A stretch of 64,000 bases of DNA. Source: DATKFM01 sp963851215. GTDB lineage: Bacteria; Pseudomonadota; Alphaproteobacteria; Dongiales; Dongiaceae. Below are positions 17,792 to 25,622 of this stretch, one piece after another. The stretch spans positions 62,001 to 126,000 of the forward strand of contig CAWKOG010000021.1 of NCBI GenBank assembly GCA_963851215.1. The letters are read 5' to 3'. The notes under the pieces were generated by a model. That model ran no database searches. It was given only the letters and a program-made list of their open reading frames with translations, and was not told the origin of the DNA. A program made the translations under genes and the position numbers. Position 1 is the first letter of the stretch, and each line of letters opens with the position of its first letter.

Positions 17792-17922
17792 ACTAAATGA
17801 AACGACTCGTTTACCAAATATTCACCAAGATGAATGGCGGCGCGAATTTTCCGCCGTGATTTCAAGCGGCAGCGCCGGCCGCCGCAAGGCCGGTTTCCTA
17901 TGCCAGCAATTTGACGAAAATC

Positions 17923-19098
17923 CTAGGCCGCGCCGAGGACCGCTTCGGCCAGGCGCAGCGCGTCGCCGCGTGCGATCTCGCGAATATTCGCATCCCGCAT
18001 CGACTTATTTTCCGGCGCCATCGTGATGTCGGCGAGGCGCGGCGCGTCCGCGGCCGACAGACCGTCCTTGCCCAGGGAGATCGCCAGCCCGACCGAGCGC
18101 AGGAACTGGTCATAGGCCGGCTGAAGATCGGCGATGATGGCGGCCTCGCTGCGGCCATCGGTCGGCACGCCCATCGCCGCGGCCACGGCGGCATGGCGGG
18201 CGGGTCCCGCCTCCGCATTCCAGCCGAGCGCCACGCGCAGACAGAGCCCCACGGCGCGCCCATGGTGCACATGCCCAATCGCGCCCAGCGCATGGCCGAG
18301 GGCATGGCCGACGCCCGTACCCGCATTGTCGATGGCCATGCCGCCGGCAGCGGCGGCGATCTGCATGGCGCCCCGCGCCGCCAGATCGTCCGGCGCCTCG
18401 ACAGCGCGCTTCAGGTTGGCAATCACCAGCCGGATGGCGTGGAGACCGATGGCATCGTTGAGCGGATTGGCGCGGCGGATCGTGCAGGCCTCGATGGCAT
18501 GGACAAGAGCATCCACGCCCGTCGCCGCCGTCAGATGCGGCGGCAGGCCCACGGTCAGCCTGGGGTCCAGCAGCGCCAGATCGGCGCGCAGCTCATCGCC
18601 CCAGGCCCAGACCTTCTCGTCCTTGGCGTTGGTGAAGACCGAGACCCGGGTGGTCTCCGAGCCGGTGCCGGCGGTGGTCGGCAAGCAGATCTTCTTCAGC
18701 CCCTTGGCCGGCAGCCGGTTCTTCGAGAGCTCATAGTGATCTGCCGGCTGATCCACCGGCGCGATGGCCGCGGCGAACTTGGCGACGTCCAAAGTCGAGC
18801 CGCCACCGAGGCCGACCACGATCTTTGCCCCAAGCGATCTGGCGGCGGTCGCCGCCCCATCCACCTGCACGCCCAGGGGATCGCTCCGGACATCGGTGTA
18901 CAGAGCCACCTTGCAGCCGGCTTTCTTCAGCGTGGCCTCGATGGCATCGGTGATTTTCGGAATGCCGGGATCGGCTACCAGCAGCACGGCGGCGCCTTCG
19001 CCCGCCAGCGCCTTCACGTCCTCGCCCAGCTTGTCGCTGCGCCCGGTGCCGAAGGCCACTCGCGTGTTCGGCAGCATCGAAAAAGAAGCAATGGTCAT
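17923..19098 (-). CDS. iron-containing alcohol dehydrogenase
   Basis: About 391 residues of the group III, iron-dependent alcohol dehydrogenase family. The NAD-binding GLGGGSTLDVAK and PTTAGTGSETT motifs are present, and the metal ligands lie in GVDALVHAIEA and GVGHALGHALG-x3-HVHHG. The substrate cannot be read from sequence; relatives act on butanol, lactaldehyde, maleylacetate or 4-hydroxybutyrate. The ATG at 19098 (MTIASFSML) is preferred over the upstream one at 19110. Intact, monocistronic. Confidence 0.9.
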   Translation of the reverse strand: MTIASFSMLPNTRVAFGTGRSDKLGEDVKALAGEGAAVLLVADPGIPKITDAIEATLKKAGCKVALYTDVRSDPLGVQVDGAATAARSLGAKIVVGLGGGSTLDVAKFAAAIAPVDQPADHYELSKNRLPAKGLKKICLPTTAGTGSETTRVSVFTNAKDEKVWAWGDELRADLALLDPRLTVGLPPHLTAATGVDALVHAIEACTIRRANPLNDAIGLHAIRLVIANLKRAVEAPDDLAARGAMQIAAAAGGMAIDNAGTGVGHALGHALGAIGHVHHGRAVGLCLRVALGWNAEAGPARHAAVAAAMGVPTDGRSEAAIIADLQPAYDQFLRSVGLAISLGKDGLSAADAPRLADITMAPENKSMRDANIREIARGDALRLAEAVLGAA

Positions 19099-19433
19099 TC
19101 GGCCTCGCATTGTCTTCGGCGGGAATTCGCCGGGACGACGTCATGGCCGGGTCTACATGAAGATTTCAGGCAATTCCATCATCGATCGCCAACAGCCTGA
19201 ACCTGGCGGTACCGGAACCGAGATTGGGATGAATCGACAGTGAGCTTGCCCTGTCGGATAAGCCCTGCTTTGGCATCGAATTGGAAGAGGTACGGCTGAA
19301 GGCGACGCTGTTCGCCTGGCACTTCAGCCTAAAGTTGGAATGGGAAGTGACGCGTTGCGGCGGTGGTCACGAGAAATGTCGCGCCGCACCGCCGCAACGC
19401 ATCTCCCGAAAGGCGCCCTCCCCCAAGGGCGTT
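19099..19433. other. intergenic region with a 14-bp inverted repeat and an ldtR hairpin
   Basis: GCGTTGCGGCGGTG (19352-19365) is perfectly complementary to CACCGCCGCAACGC (19387-19400) around a 21-base loop. A second hairpin, CGCCCT (19414-19419) with AGGGCG (19426-19431), directly follows the ldtR stop and may be its terminator. A 28-codon frame (19157-19243) was seen, but it has no clear ribosome binding site, so it is not called. Confidence 0.5.
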
Positions 19434-19928
19434 TCAGGCTGCGTTATCGATCGCGCCGGTGGGACGGACCGAGTAATCCATGCTCTGGGACCAGAAGCGC
19501 TCGAGGCGGCGCAGCAGCGCATTCATGCCCTGCAGCTCTTCCGGATTGGCAACACCCTTGGACAACTCATTGGCATGACGTTCATACATGGCGTTCAGCC
19601 GCTCGCAGACCTCGAGGCCCTTGGGCGACACGCGCACGTTCACGGCACGGCGGTCATGGGGTGAACGTTCCTGCTGCAGGTACCCGTTTTCCACCATCTT
19701 CTTCACGTTGTAGGAGACGTTGGAACCCAGGTAATAGCCGCGGTTCGTCAGCTCGCCGACGGTCAATTCGTCGGTGCCGATATTGAACAGGATCATCGCC
19801 TGAACGTTGTTCAGGTCCCGGATGCCATGGCGGTCCAGATCGGCCCGGATGACTTCCAAGCACTCGCGATGCAGGCGCTCGATAAGGGCGATGGTTTCAA
19901 GATATGCGTTCTTCACGAAACGTCTCAC
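19434..19928 (-). CDS. ldtR: MarR-family regulator, LdtR type
   Basis: 164 residues with a winged-helix core. The stretch RGYYLGSNVSYNVKKMVENGY is the diagnostic recognition region of LdtR, and SPHDRRAVNVRVSPKG is the wing. LdtR controls an L,D-transpeptidase gene and osmotic/cell-wall tolerance in Rhizobiales. The frame starts with GTG at 19928; a second in-frame GTG at 19916 is possible. It is monocistronic and the gene for the transpeptidase is not in this window. Confidence 0.88.
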   Translation of the reverse strand: MRRFVKNAYLETIALIERLHRECLEVIRADLDRHGIRDLNNVQAMILFNIGTDELTVGELTNRGYYLGSNVSYNVKKMVENGYLQQERSPHDRRAVNVRVSPKGLEVCERLNAMYERHANELSKGVANPEELQGMNALLRRLERFWSQSMDYSVRPTGAIDNAA

Positions 19929-20098
19929 AAGCTAGAGTCGTTGAACAGGCGGTCATTAAAACACTGGCAGTCTTAACAGTTGGTTTACATGACAAAATTC
20001 ACCGGCAAATTCGTCACATTCATAAGAAATTTGGTTAATCCGCAAACCGTAACGCCCGGATGGTTGACAAGCCCATGTCATTTATCGGAGATTTCCGT

Positions 20099-20152
20099 TG
20101 GCGCCGATTTGAAGCATCAGCTTGCGGGCGCTTAATAAATGCAGCTAAAGCG
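20099..20152 (+). promoter_or_regulatory. SAM-II (SAM-alpha) riboswitch, first copy
   Basis: The aptamer signature is clear. P1 5' strand GCGCC (20101-20105) precedes GATTTGA, the loop contains CAGCTTGCG, the P1 3' strand is GGCGC (20127-20131), and TTAATAAATGCAGCTAAAGC follows with the invariant GCTAAA at 20144-20149. This matches the alphaproteobacterial SAM-II consensus as I know it, including the strand that returns into the loop to form the H-type pseudoknot. SAM-II binds S-adenosylmethionine and turns down methionine synthesis genes; the operon downstream is OsmC-metY. A TTGACA (20064-20069) lies upstream as a possible -35. A terminator begins 11 bases after the aptamer. Confidence 0.88.
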
Positions 20153-20162
20153 ACGGCGACCG

Positions 20163-20192
20163 ACCGCCCAGCTCCGCTGCGGCGGTTTTTTA
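20163..20192 (+). terminator. intrinsic terminator between the two SAM-II aptamers
   Basis: ACCGCC (20163-20168) pairs with GGCGGT (20181-20186), extended inward by CAGC/GCTG around a TCC loop, and is followed by TTTTTTAG. It lies 11 bases after the first SAM-II aptamer with no gene between, as expected for a SAM-dependent attenuator. No upstream plus-strand gene needs termination here. Confidence 0.82.
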
Positions 20193-20259
20193 GTTAAGGC
20201 GGCACGCCTCACGGGCGGCCGCCGGGGCCTGATCCCCCTCGCCTTCGGGCGCAACGGAT

Positions 20260-20312
20260 CCGCGGGGATTTGAGGGGCAGCTTGCGCCGCGTCACCAAGA
20301 AGCTAAAGCGCC
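20260..20312 (+). promoter_or_regulatory. SAM-II (SAM-alpha) riboswitch, second copy
   Basis: P1 5' strand CGCGG (20261-20265) and 3' strand CCGCG (20287-20291) flank GATTTGA-GGGG-CAGCTTGCG, and GCTAAAGCG follows at 20302-20310. AGCTT in the loop (20279-20283) can pair with AAGCT (20300-20304), the pseudoknot strand. The core is the same as in the first copy (GATTTGA, CAGCTTGCG, GCTAAAGCG), though the P1 stems differ in sequence and covary. Its 3' end is about 35 bases before the ribosome binding site of the OsmC gene, so it could act on translation. Confidence 0.85.
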
Positions 20313-20359
20313 ACAGCGTTTGTGGGCCCCGCCACGTTTCCGCAAGGAAGGAGAGCCCC

Positions 20360-20899
20360 ATGGCCGCTCAAACCCACCCGTCATTCGAACCCATTTTCAC
20401 GGCGGCCCAGGCCGCTCTGGCCAGCGATCCGGCCCAGGCCTCCGCCATCTTCACCGCCGAGACCCGCCAGCTCGACGGCCTCCACAGCGTGGCTCTGATC
20501 CGGGCCTTCCGGCTGGATGCGGACGAGCCGGCCGCGCTCGGCGGCCAGGACAAAGGCCCCAACCCTGTGGAGCTGATCCTGGCGGCCCTGGGCACCTGCC
20601 AGGAGATCACCTACCGCCTCTACGCCGACACCATGGGCATCCCGCTGGACCGGGTGTCGGTGTCGGTCAGCGGCCGCCTCGACCTGCGGGGGTTCTTCGC
20701 CGTTGACGAAGGCGTCCGCCCGGGTTTCAAGGACGTCACCGCCACCGTTAGGATCGACAGCCCGGCGCCGGCCGACGAGATCGAGCGGCTGCGGGCGACA
20801 GTCGACCGCCATTGCCCGGTGCTGGACATCCTGCGCAGCGTCACGCCGGTCAAGACGCGGATCGAACTCAGCACCGCCGCACAAAAGCCGGCGGCCTGA
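20360..20899 (+). CDS. OsmC family peroxidase-like protein
   Basis: 179 residues of the OsmC/Ohr superfamily, which reduces organic peroxides with paired cysteines. The two conserved Cys lie in LGTCQEITY and RHCPVLDIL, and the family PVELILAALG segment is present. The ATG at 20360 follows a strong RBS (AAGGAAGGAGAG). It is the first gene behind the tandem SAM-II riboswitches and is followed after 35 bases by metY, so a role in sulfur amino acid or sulfide/thiol metabolism is suggested by context. Confidence 0.88.
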   Translation: MAAQTHPSFEPIFTAAQAALASDPAQASAIFTAETRQLDGLHSVALIRAFRLDADEPAALGGQDKGPNPVELILAALGTCQEITYRLYADTMGIPLDRVSVSVSGRLDLRGFFAVDEGVRPGFKDVTATVRIDSPAPADEIERLRATVDRHCPVLDILRSVTPVKTRIELSTAAQKPAA

Positions 20900-20934
20900 A
20901 GCACTCAAGAACCAGAGAAGAAGCCGAGGGAAGC

Positions 20935-22254
20935 ATGACAACCAGCAGCAAGAACCCGGAAACGATCGTTCTTCACGGCGGCAGCTATCGCGCCGATCCC
21001 ACCAGCAATGCTGTAGCGGTGCCGATCTATCAGACCACCTCCTATCAGTTCAATCATACGGAGCATGCCGCGAACCTGTTCGCCCTGAAGGAGTTCGGCA
21101 ACATCTACACCCGGATCATGAATCCGACGAACGCCGTGCTGGAGGAGCGCCTGGCGCAACTCGAAGGCGGTGTCGCGGCGCTGGGCGTGGCCTCCGGCCA
21201 GGCGGCTTCGGCCATGTCGATCCAGAACATCGCCCAGGTCGGCGACAACATCGTCAGCTCCACCGATCTCTATGGCGGGACCTGGAATCTCTTCGCCAAC
21301 ACCCTGAAGACCCAGGGCATCGAAACCCGGTTCGTCGATCCGTCCGACCCGGAGAATTTCCGCAAGGCGACCGACGCCAAGACCCGCGCCTATTACGCGG
21401 AGACGCTGCCCAATCCGAAGCTGCATGTCTTCCCGATCAAGGAAGTCGCGGATATCGGCCGTTCGCTCGGCGTGCCCCTGATCATGGACAACACCTCCTG
21501 CCCGGTGCTCTGCAAGCCGCTCGAGCATGGCGCGGCCATCGTTGTCTATTCCACGACCAAATATATCGGCGGTCACGGCACCTCAATCGGCGGCGTCATC
21601 GTCGACGGCGGTAATTTCGACTGGGAGAAGCATGCCGCCCGCTTCCCGCTCTTGAACGAGCCGGATCCCAGCTATCACGGCGCGGTCTGGACCCAGGCGG
21701 TAAAGCCGCTCGGCCCCATCGCCTATATCATCAAGGCGCGCGTCACGCTGCAGCGCGACCTCGGCTATGCCATGAGTCCCTTCAACGCCTTCATGTTCAT
21801 ACAGGGGCTGGAGACGCTGCCGTTGCGGATGCGCGAGCATTGCCGCAATACCCAGGCTGTCGTCGACTACCTGAAGAAGCATCCGTCGGTGACCAAGGTC
21901 ATCCATCCCAGCGTGCAGGATGGCGAGTTCGCGCGCCGGGCCAAAACCTATCTGAAGGGCGGTCTTGGCGGCCTGCTGGGCTTCGAAATCAAGGGCGGCA
22001 AGGAGGCGGGACGTCGCTTCATCGACGCGCTGAAGCTGTTCTACCATGTTGCGAACATCGGCGACGCGCGCAGCCTCGCCATCCACCCGGCCTCCACCAC
22101 CCACTCGCAACTCTCACCGGAAGAGCAGCTACAGACCGGCGTCTCCGAGAATTATGTCCGGCTGTCCGTGGGCCTCGAACATATCGACGACATCATCGCC
22201 GATCTGGATCAGGCGCTGAAGGCGGGCGGCAGCCTGAAGGCGGCGGCGGAGTAG
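20935..22254 (+). CDS. metY: O-acetylhomoserine sulfhydrylase (aminocarboxypropyltransferase)
   Basis: A PLP enzyme of the Cys/Met metabolism family that makes homocysteine from O-acetylhomoserine and sulfide, the direct sulfhydrylation route to methionine. About 439 residues, intact. Typical features are VPIYQTTSYQF, GNIYTRIMNPTNAVLEERLAQLEGG, VASGQAASAMSI, MDNTSCPVLCKPLEHGA, VYSTTKYIGGHG with the PLP lysine, and ANIGDARSLAIHPASTTHSQ. The ATG at 20935 follows GAGGGAAGC. Location in an operon under SAM-II control fits methionine synthesis. Confidence 0.96.
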   Translation: MTTSSKNPETIVLHGGSYRADPTSNAVAVPIYQTTSYQFNHTEHAANLFALKEFGNIYTRIMNPTNAVLEERLAQLEGGVAALGVASGQAASAMSIQNIAQVGDNIVSSTDLYGGTWNLFANTLKTQGIETRFVDPSDPENFRKATDAKTRAYYAETLPNPKLHVFPIKEVADIGRSLGVPLIMDNTSCPVLCKPLEHGAAIVVYSTTKYIGGHGTSIGGVIVDGGNFDWEKHAARFPLLNEPDPSYHGAVWTQAVKPLGPIAYIIKARVTLQRDLGYAMSPFNAFMFIQGLETLPLRMREHCRNTQAVVDYLKKHPSVTKVIHPSVQDGEFARRAKTYLKGGLGGLLGFEIKGGKEAGRRFIDALKLFYHVANIGDARSLAIHPASTTHSQLSPEEQLQTGVSENYVRLSVGLEHIDDIIADLDQALKAGGSLKAAAE

Positions 22255-22303
22255 ACTGTAAGATCGTCGCTTCCGCCATTCGCCTGATTGCGCTTCACCG
22301 AAC

Positions 22304-22433
22304 TGTAGGGGCAACCTGCGGTCGCCCGTTCATTGCGCATTGCGTTGTTAGTTGCCAATCAGCTATCACGCGATGTTGCGATGTGCGACCGCTAGGCAGA
22401 TCGCAAAGCGATCTTGCCGAGGTCGCCCCTACA
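22304..22433. repeat. 130-bp element with 13-bp terminal inverted repeats
   Basis: TGTAGGGGCAACC (22304-22316) and GGTCGCCCCTACA (22421-22433) are inverted with one mismatch. Just inside the right end, GGCAGATCGC and GCGATCTTGCC form a hairpin around AAA (22395-22418). The layout is that of a small non-coding, MITE- or REP-like repeat; TGTAGGGGCGACC ends are common in intergenic repeats of GC-rich bacteria. Its right end reaches into the last codons of the arylamine N-acetyltransferase gene. Confidence 0.65.
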
Positions 22434-23214
22434 AGACGCTTTGGCGAAAGGTCGAAGCCTTCGGTAGCCGCACGCCGAATTGGCCGCGCAACAAGCGCCG
22501 ATACTCAATTTCATCGCCAATAGCTCGCACGCGTCGCACGCCGTTTCGGCCTGTATCAATCAGCTTCATGCCGTTCAACGTCTTGCGCCCCAGCGGCGTC
22601 GCCAGCGAGCAGACTCGATCGCGGGTGAAGTGGGAGTCCGGCGAGGTCTGGTGATAGCGGCACATAGCCTCGAACTCGGCCAGCTCGCGGGGCGCCAAAG
22701 TGAAGCGATAGGAATCCTTCCACCGCCCTGCCCCACTTCGTTCCTGGAGCAGATGGAATTTATCCCGGCGCTGGATCCGGTAGGCTTTCGAGCCCTGTAC
22801 CTGCGCACCCGCCGCATCCAGGTCCAATGGCGATTTGAAGTTCTCGCCGAAGCCCACATCGACCATCCAGCGGCGATCCAACTCCGCCAACAGCAACAGA
22901 TGATCGTATTCCGGCCCAAAGCCGCCGACGTCCCGCGCCACACCCGCCGAAAGCAAGGTGACCCGATAGCCGAGGCGCCGCAGCAGCTCGGCGAACAGCC
23001 CGTTGAGTTCGTAACAGAACCCGCCACGCCGCCGGCGCACGATCTTGTCGTAGAGCGCCGCAAGGTCGAGCGACACCGGCTCGCCCATATGGATGCTCAG
23101 GTTCTCGAATGGCACGGTGAAGAGATGCTGCCGGTGCAGACGCTTCAAAGTGCGCGCATCGGGGCGGAGCGCCCCTGTCACGCCAATACGCCGGAGATAG
23201 GCCCGCAGGTTCAT
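22429..23214 (-). CDS. nat: arylamine N-acetyltransferase
   Basis: 261 residues of the NAT family, which moves acetyl groups from acetyl-CoA to arylamines, hydrazines or cofactor-like substrates. The catalytic triad is complete: Cys67 in RRGGFCYELN, His105 in YDHLLLL and Asp119 in VDVGFG. Length is typical. It starts 19 bases after the SDR stop on the same strand, so it is the third gene of the Rieske-fusion operon. The last codons overlap the end of an inverted-repeat element. Confidence 0.93.
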   Translation of the reverse strand: MNLRAYLRRIGVTGALRPDARTLKRLHRQHLFTVPFENLSIHMGEPVSLDLAALYDKIVRRRRGGFCYELNGLFAELLRRLGYRVTLLSAGVARDVGGFGPEYDHLLLLAELDRRWMVDVGFGENFKSPLDLDAAGAQVQGSKAYRIQRRDKFHLLQERSGAGRWKDSYRFTLAPRELAEFEAMCRYHQTSPDSHFTRDRVCSLATPLGRKTLNGMKLIDTGRNGVRRVRAIGDEIEYRRLLRGQFGVRLPKASTFRQSVL

Positions 23215-23233
23215 GCGATGCGCCGGCCGATGC

Positions 23234-23944
23234 CTACACGCTGTCGGTCATCGCCATGACGTCGATTTCCTTGACGCAGGAAGCATTGGACAGCCGCGTG
23301 ACGCAGCGGACCAGTTCGACCAGGTCCTGCGGCGGAATCATGTCGCGCGCTTCGTGCGGCCGGGCAGCGATCTTGCCGTCCTTGACCGTGATGGTGCCGA
23401 TATTGCCGGGATTGAGGCAGGTCACGGTGATGCCGTCCTTGCGCACCACTTCCCGCAGCGCATGGGCGACGCCGCGCAGGCCGAACTTCGACGCGGTATA
23501 GGCGACCTCCGGCTGGCCGATATTGTCGAGGCCCGACGTGGATCCGATGAGCACGATCTTCGCCGCTTTGGATTTACGCAGGTTCGGCAACACCGCCTTC
23601 AGGCAGGTGATCGCCGAGGTGAGATTCACCGTCAGGATGTTCTGCGTCTCCGAGTCGGGCACCTCGTCGAAGCTGTAGCCGGGACCGAAGGCGCTGCTCT
23701 CCCAGATGCCGGCGTTGTAAATCGCCAAATCCAGCGGCGCAGAGCCGACCGCGGCACTCACCCGTGCCGCAACTTCGGCGGCGCCGAGATCGGCTTCGAT
23801 CCAATTCCTGATGACACCGTCATCGTAATCCAGGTCGGGGCGGCTGCGAGAGACCAGCCAAATGCTGTCGCCGCGCGCGGGCAGAGACAGATTGAACGCC
23901 GAGCCCAAGCCGCGGCTGGCGCCGAAGATGATCATCGATGTCAT
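23234..23944 (-). CDS. short-chain dehydrogenase/reductase
   Basis: About 236 residues with a Rossmann fold: FGASRGLGSAF near the N-terminus (the TGxxxGxG variant), NAG at the end of strand 4, the catalytic Ser in LIGSTSGLD and YTASKFGL with the Tyr-x3-Lys pair. Substrate is unknown. The ATG at 23944 lies 14 bases after the stop of the Rieske-fusion gene; an upstream in-frame ATG at 23962 would overlap that gene slightly. It is probably cotranscribed with it, which suggests a linked redox pathway. Confidence 0.9.
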   Translation of the reverse strand: MTSMIIFGASRGLGSAFNLSLPARGDSIWLVSRSRPDLDYDDGVIRNWIEADLGAAEVAARVSAAVGSAPLDLAIYNAGIWESSAFGPGYSFDEVPDSETQNILTVNLTSAITCLKAVLPNLRKSKAAKIVLIGSTSGLDNIGQPEVAYTASKFGLRGVAHALREVVRKDGITVTCLNPGNIGTITVKDGKIAARPHEARDMIPPQDLVELVRCVTRLSNASCVKEIDVMAMTDSV

Positions 23945-23958
23945 TGGGCTGCCCTTTT

Positions 23959-25542
23959 TCAATCCTCCAGCGCGACGAATTCCATCGCCTGATGGGCCAC
24001 GCGGCGGATATGGCGGCGCTTCGGCGGCTCGTGGATATAGCGGTTCACCGCCGCCAGCAGGGTGCTGGTGGCCACCGGCGGCAGGCCGGTGGCAATTTCC
24101 TCCTCGGCGGCCAGGAAGGTTTTCACCAGATGGACCGAGTGGATGTAGTCCGGTTCGCCATGGTCGAAGATCCGGTCGATGGCACGGCTCGAAAGCGCGG
24201 CGATATCAGGCACGAACCAGCCGTCCTGCGAGTCTTCCCGGTCGACGAAGGGCGCGCTGCGGCCGAGGAAGCACGCCATCTGCAGCAACCCGGCCGGCCA
24301 GGCCTCCGGATACCGGGCACTCAGGCGGCGCAGGGCGTTGGTGAAGGTGATGGGGTGGGTGAAATCCAGCCAGCCCACATTCTCCTGCACCTTGTTGTCG
24401 GTGCGGCGCTGCACGCGGGTGTCGAAATGGAGCAGCTCGGCAGCGGCTGCACCCAGCAGCGAGGTGCGGAGCGCCGCCGGCGCCGCGGTCGCCGCAGCTT
24501 CGGCCACCAGGTCCAGGGTGTCGTTGACCGACTGGCCGCGAAAATGCTCGGGCGGCGGGGCGAGGCCGTTGGCCGGATGCTGCGGCCAATGCTCCAGCGC
24601 CTTGGCGTAGTGGCGGAACTCCGGGATCAAGTCCTCGCGGGTCGAATTGACCAGCGAGCGGATCAGCGCCAGCACCAGCGGCTCTTCCGCCTCCGGCCCC
24701 AGACGCGCGGCCAACCGTCCCACATGGCCGACATAGATGAGCTGATGGCCGAAGTCGGCGTAGTGGCGCAGGGCCGCCGCGGTCAAAGCGCGTTCCAGCC
24801 CGGCGAATCCGCTGCCCGCATCCAGCGCACCCCGGGCCATGGCGACCGCCTTCGGCTCGTCCTGCGCCTCCAGGGCGGCGGCGAACTCGGCGAGATCGAA
24901 CTTGGCGCGATCGGCAGTGAACGGCCGCGCCGGCTCCCGCAGGCTGTCGAATGCCATGTACGCGATAGGCTCTACCACAGCCACCAGGGCGCGCTCGGGA
25001 TCGTCCTTCACCCGGTCATGGAGGCGCAGCCAGCCCTCGGCGGCGGCAAAGGCGTGGGTCATGCCGAAGCGCAGCTTGTCATGGGACCAACGGATCGCGG
25101 CAATGATGGCCCGGCCAGGATCGCCGCCGGCCTTCACCAGCCGCGCCACCTCGCGGGCGATGCGGTCATACTCGTGATCGCCGAAGGCGGTGCGCAGATT
25201 GTCGATGGCCCGCGCCTGGCGTTCGGCCGGCGGCGGGTCCGTGATATCGACCATCACCGTGCCGTTCTCGAGGCGCGTGGGGTAGAGGCGCAGCCGGTCG
25301 CCCTGGAACAGATTGTCCCCGGTCTTCAGGTCGAACTTCCAGCCATGCCAATTGCAGGTGAGCACGCAGTCGCCGTTCACCGTGCCTTCGCGCAGCGGAT
25401 AGCCTTCATGGGGGCAGCGGTTGTTGCAGGCGTAAATCTGGCCGTCGACATGGAAGAAGGCGATCTGCTTGCCGCCGACCTTTGCAATAGCGGCGCCGTC
25501 GCGGCGCAGCTTTTCCAGAGGCATTGCCGAGGACCATGTCAT
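23959..25542 (-). CDS. Rieske [2Fe-2S] domain fused to a large uncharacterised helical domain
   Basis: The N-terminal 105 residues are a Rieske domain with all ligands: Cys43 and His45 in CPHEG, Cys63 and His66 in CNWHGW, resembling the ferredoxin-type Rieske of dioxygenases. The remaining 420 residues are mostly helical and His-rich (SHDKLRFGMTHAF, HYADFGHQLIYVGHVGRL, HFDTRVQRRTD, WLDFTHPITFTNAL), with no cofactor motif I recognise. The His clusters recall some metal-dependent oxygenases, but a family is not assigned. It is the first gene of an operon with an SDR and nat, and is divergent from a Cys-rich HTH regulator. Intact, 527 residues. Confidence 0.8.
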   Translation of the reverse strand: MTWSSAMPLEKLRRDGAAIAKVGGKQIAFFHVDGQIYACNNRCPHEGYPLREGTVNGDCVLTCNWHGWKFDLKTGDNLFQGDRLRLYPTRLENGTVMVDITDPPPAERQARAIDNLRTAFGDHEYDRIAREVARLVKAGGDPGRAIIAAIRWSHDKLRFGMTHAFAAAEGWLRLHDRVKDDPERALVAVVEPIAYMAFDSLREPARPFTADRAKFDLAEFAAALEAQDEPKAVAMARGALDAGSGFAGLERALTAAALRHYADFGHQLIYVGHVGRLAARLGPEAEEPLVLALIRSLVNSTREDLIPEFRHYAKALEHWPQHPANGLAPPPEHFRGQSVNDTLDLVAEAAATAAPAALRTSLLGAAAAELLHFDTRVQRRTDNKVQENVGWLDFTHPITFTNALRRLSARYPEAWPAGLLQMACFLGRSAPFVDREDSQDGWFVPDIAALSSRAIDRIFDHGEPDYIHSVHLVKTFLAAEEEIATGLPPVATSTLLAAVNRYIHEPPKRRHIRRVAHQAMEFVALED

Positions 25543-25581
25543 CGCCGCTCTCCTGCGCTGATGCAGCCGTGGCTTTAATTA

Positions 25582-25598
25582 AGAAAGTTGTTCTTTCT
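25582..25598. promoter_or_regulatory. operator-like inverted repeat between the Rieske-fusion gene and its divergent regulator
   Basis: AGAAAG (25582-25587) and CTTTCT (25593-25598) form a perfect dyad around TTGTT, within an AT-rich stretch of the 80-base gap between the two divergent genes. It is 24 bases before the regulator start. It is the best candidate site for the regulator. Confidence 0.6.
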
Positions 25599-25622
25599 AA
25601 ATTCTCACGCCGCCGCGGCAAT

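Noticed and set aside
19157..19243. A 28-codon frame starting MKISGNSIIDRQQ
   Set aside because: No convincing ribosome binding site and no family recognised; the following open frame is in another phase. Could be the start of a frameshifted gene, but the evidence is too thin.
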